Positions 6,346 through 6,650 of a DNA stretch of 6,650 bases are shown here, piece by piece. A program made the translations under genes and the position numbers. The notes beneath the pieces were generated by a model. The model searched no databases. It worked only from the letters and a program-made list of their open reading frames with translations, and had not been told where the DNA came from. Within the stretch, counting starts at the first letter, position 1. Every line of letters begins with the position of its first letter. The DNA is taken from NCBI GenBank assembly GCA_900555295.1, contig USKN01000105.1, forward strand, positions 1-6,650, written 5' to 3'. The stretch comes from an uncultured Eubacteriales bacterium. Its GTDB lineage: Bacteria > Bacillota > Clostridia > UMGS1810.

Positions 6346-6650
6346 ATGGGAGTAATATTTTGTATGATTGGCGGAACCGCTGCAGCGGTTTTGTGCAGTA
6401 TTTCCATATCGGATGTTTTTATGCCTTATGCGGCGGCGCTTGTTTGGGCGGGCATTTATTTGCTTATATATGCGGTACAGCTGTGCATATCGGGTAAATA
6501 TAATAATTTGCACTTTGCATTTGATATGTTGATTTGTGCGGCATTTGCACTTTTTGTAACATATGCGGGAAATATATACGGTATACAAACGGCACCTGTA
6601 TCGGCAGGTATATTTTTGCTTATGTCATTTGTTAAAATAATATATATTAA
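6346..6650 (+). CDS. diverged Sbp-like (DUF1290) small membrane protein, 3' end beyond window
   Basis: An ATG at 6346 preceded 8 nt upstream by AAGGAGA (6331-6337) opens a frame of 101 codons that is still open at the window end. The product is very hydrophobic, with three or four membrane segments (about 2-19, 27-47, 57-77 and 82-100). It sits exactly where the small basic protein gene lies after DUF881 in the Firmicutes dcw cluster. Its helix layout and scattered residues match that family: a glycine-rich first helix, MPYAAALVWAG, GKYNN followed by F, YAGNIYGI, and a glycine in the last helix. The usual LDSVFGG-R core is not kept, and only two basic residues (Lys51, Lys97) are visible. The assignment rests on position and weak similarity; function is unknown for the whole family. 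Confidence 0.65.
   Translation, partial: MGVIFCMIGGTAAAVLCSISISDVFMPYAAALVWAGIYLLIYAVQLCISGKYNNLHFAFDMLICAAFALFVTYAGNIYGIQTAPVSAGIFLLMSFVKIIYI
6375..6390 (+). repeat. perfect 16-bp palindrome near the 5' end of the Sbp-like gene
   Basis: AACCGCTGCAGCGGTT is its own reverse complement. In RNA it would give a 6-bp stem with a TGCA loop, followed by TTG, at codons 10-15 of the Sbp-like gene. It could arise from the encoded Gly-Thr-Ala-Ala-Ala-Val, so a regulatory role is only a possibility. The following run of T is too short for a convincing terminator. Confidence 0.4.

Noticed and set aside
6109..6588. Minus-strand frame of 159 codons over the DUF881 gene end and the Sbp-like gene
   Set aside because: It is antisense to well supported genes with good ribosome binding sites; the product looks like a low-complexity shadow with no recognisable domain.

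Overview
This window is a stretch of the division and cell wall (dcw) cluster of a bacterium that looks like a Clostridia-type Firmicute. The evidence is gene order and sequence flavour. A murA-type gene sits between murG and ftsQ/divIB. A DUF881 gene and a small membrane protein in the Sbp position follow ftsQ, as in the Bacillus ylxW-ylxX-sbp segment. Shine-Dalgarno sites are strong GGGAGG/GGAGG types, TTG starts occur, and the DNA is AT-rich (about 40% GC by eye). All genes are on the + strand. The exact taxon cannot be read from this window.

Layout: the 3' end of murE (1-159), mraY (200-1162), ftsW/spoVE (TTG start at 1155, overlapping mraY by 8 nt), murG (2339-3445), an 81-nt gap with regulatory-looking structure, murA (3527-4795), ftsQ/divIB (TTG start at 4797), a DUF881 gene (5599-6324), and an Sbp-like small membrane protein (6346, running off the window end). 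There is no gene-free stretch of 300 bases. I see no RNA gene, mobile element, CRISPR array or integration site.

The genes form one peptidoglycan pathway module. MurA starts UDP-MurNAc synthesis, MurE adds the third stem residue, and MraY moves the phospho-MurNAc-pentapeptide onto undecaprenyl phosphate. MurG adds GlcNAc to give lipid II, and FtsW polymerises lipid II at the septum together with a class B PBP not seen here. FtsQ/DivIB is the POTRA-containing divisome scaffold. The DUF881 and Sbp-like proteins are conserved passengers of unknown function.

Most of this is ordinary core biology, and I did not find a clear new system. Points worth a second look: the murG-murA gap carries a long hairpin whose 3' arm covers the murA ribosome binding site, with a promoter-like sequence placed so that its transcript would lose the 5' arm; murF and murD are missing from their usual positions; MurA is unusually cysteine-rich (27 of 422 residues); and the Sbp-like protein is strongly diverged.
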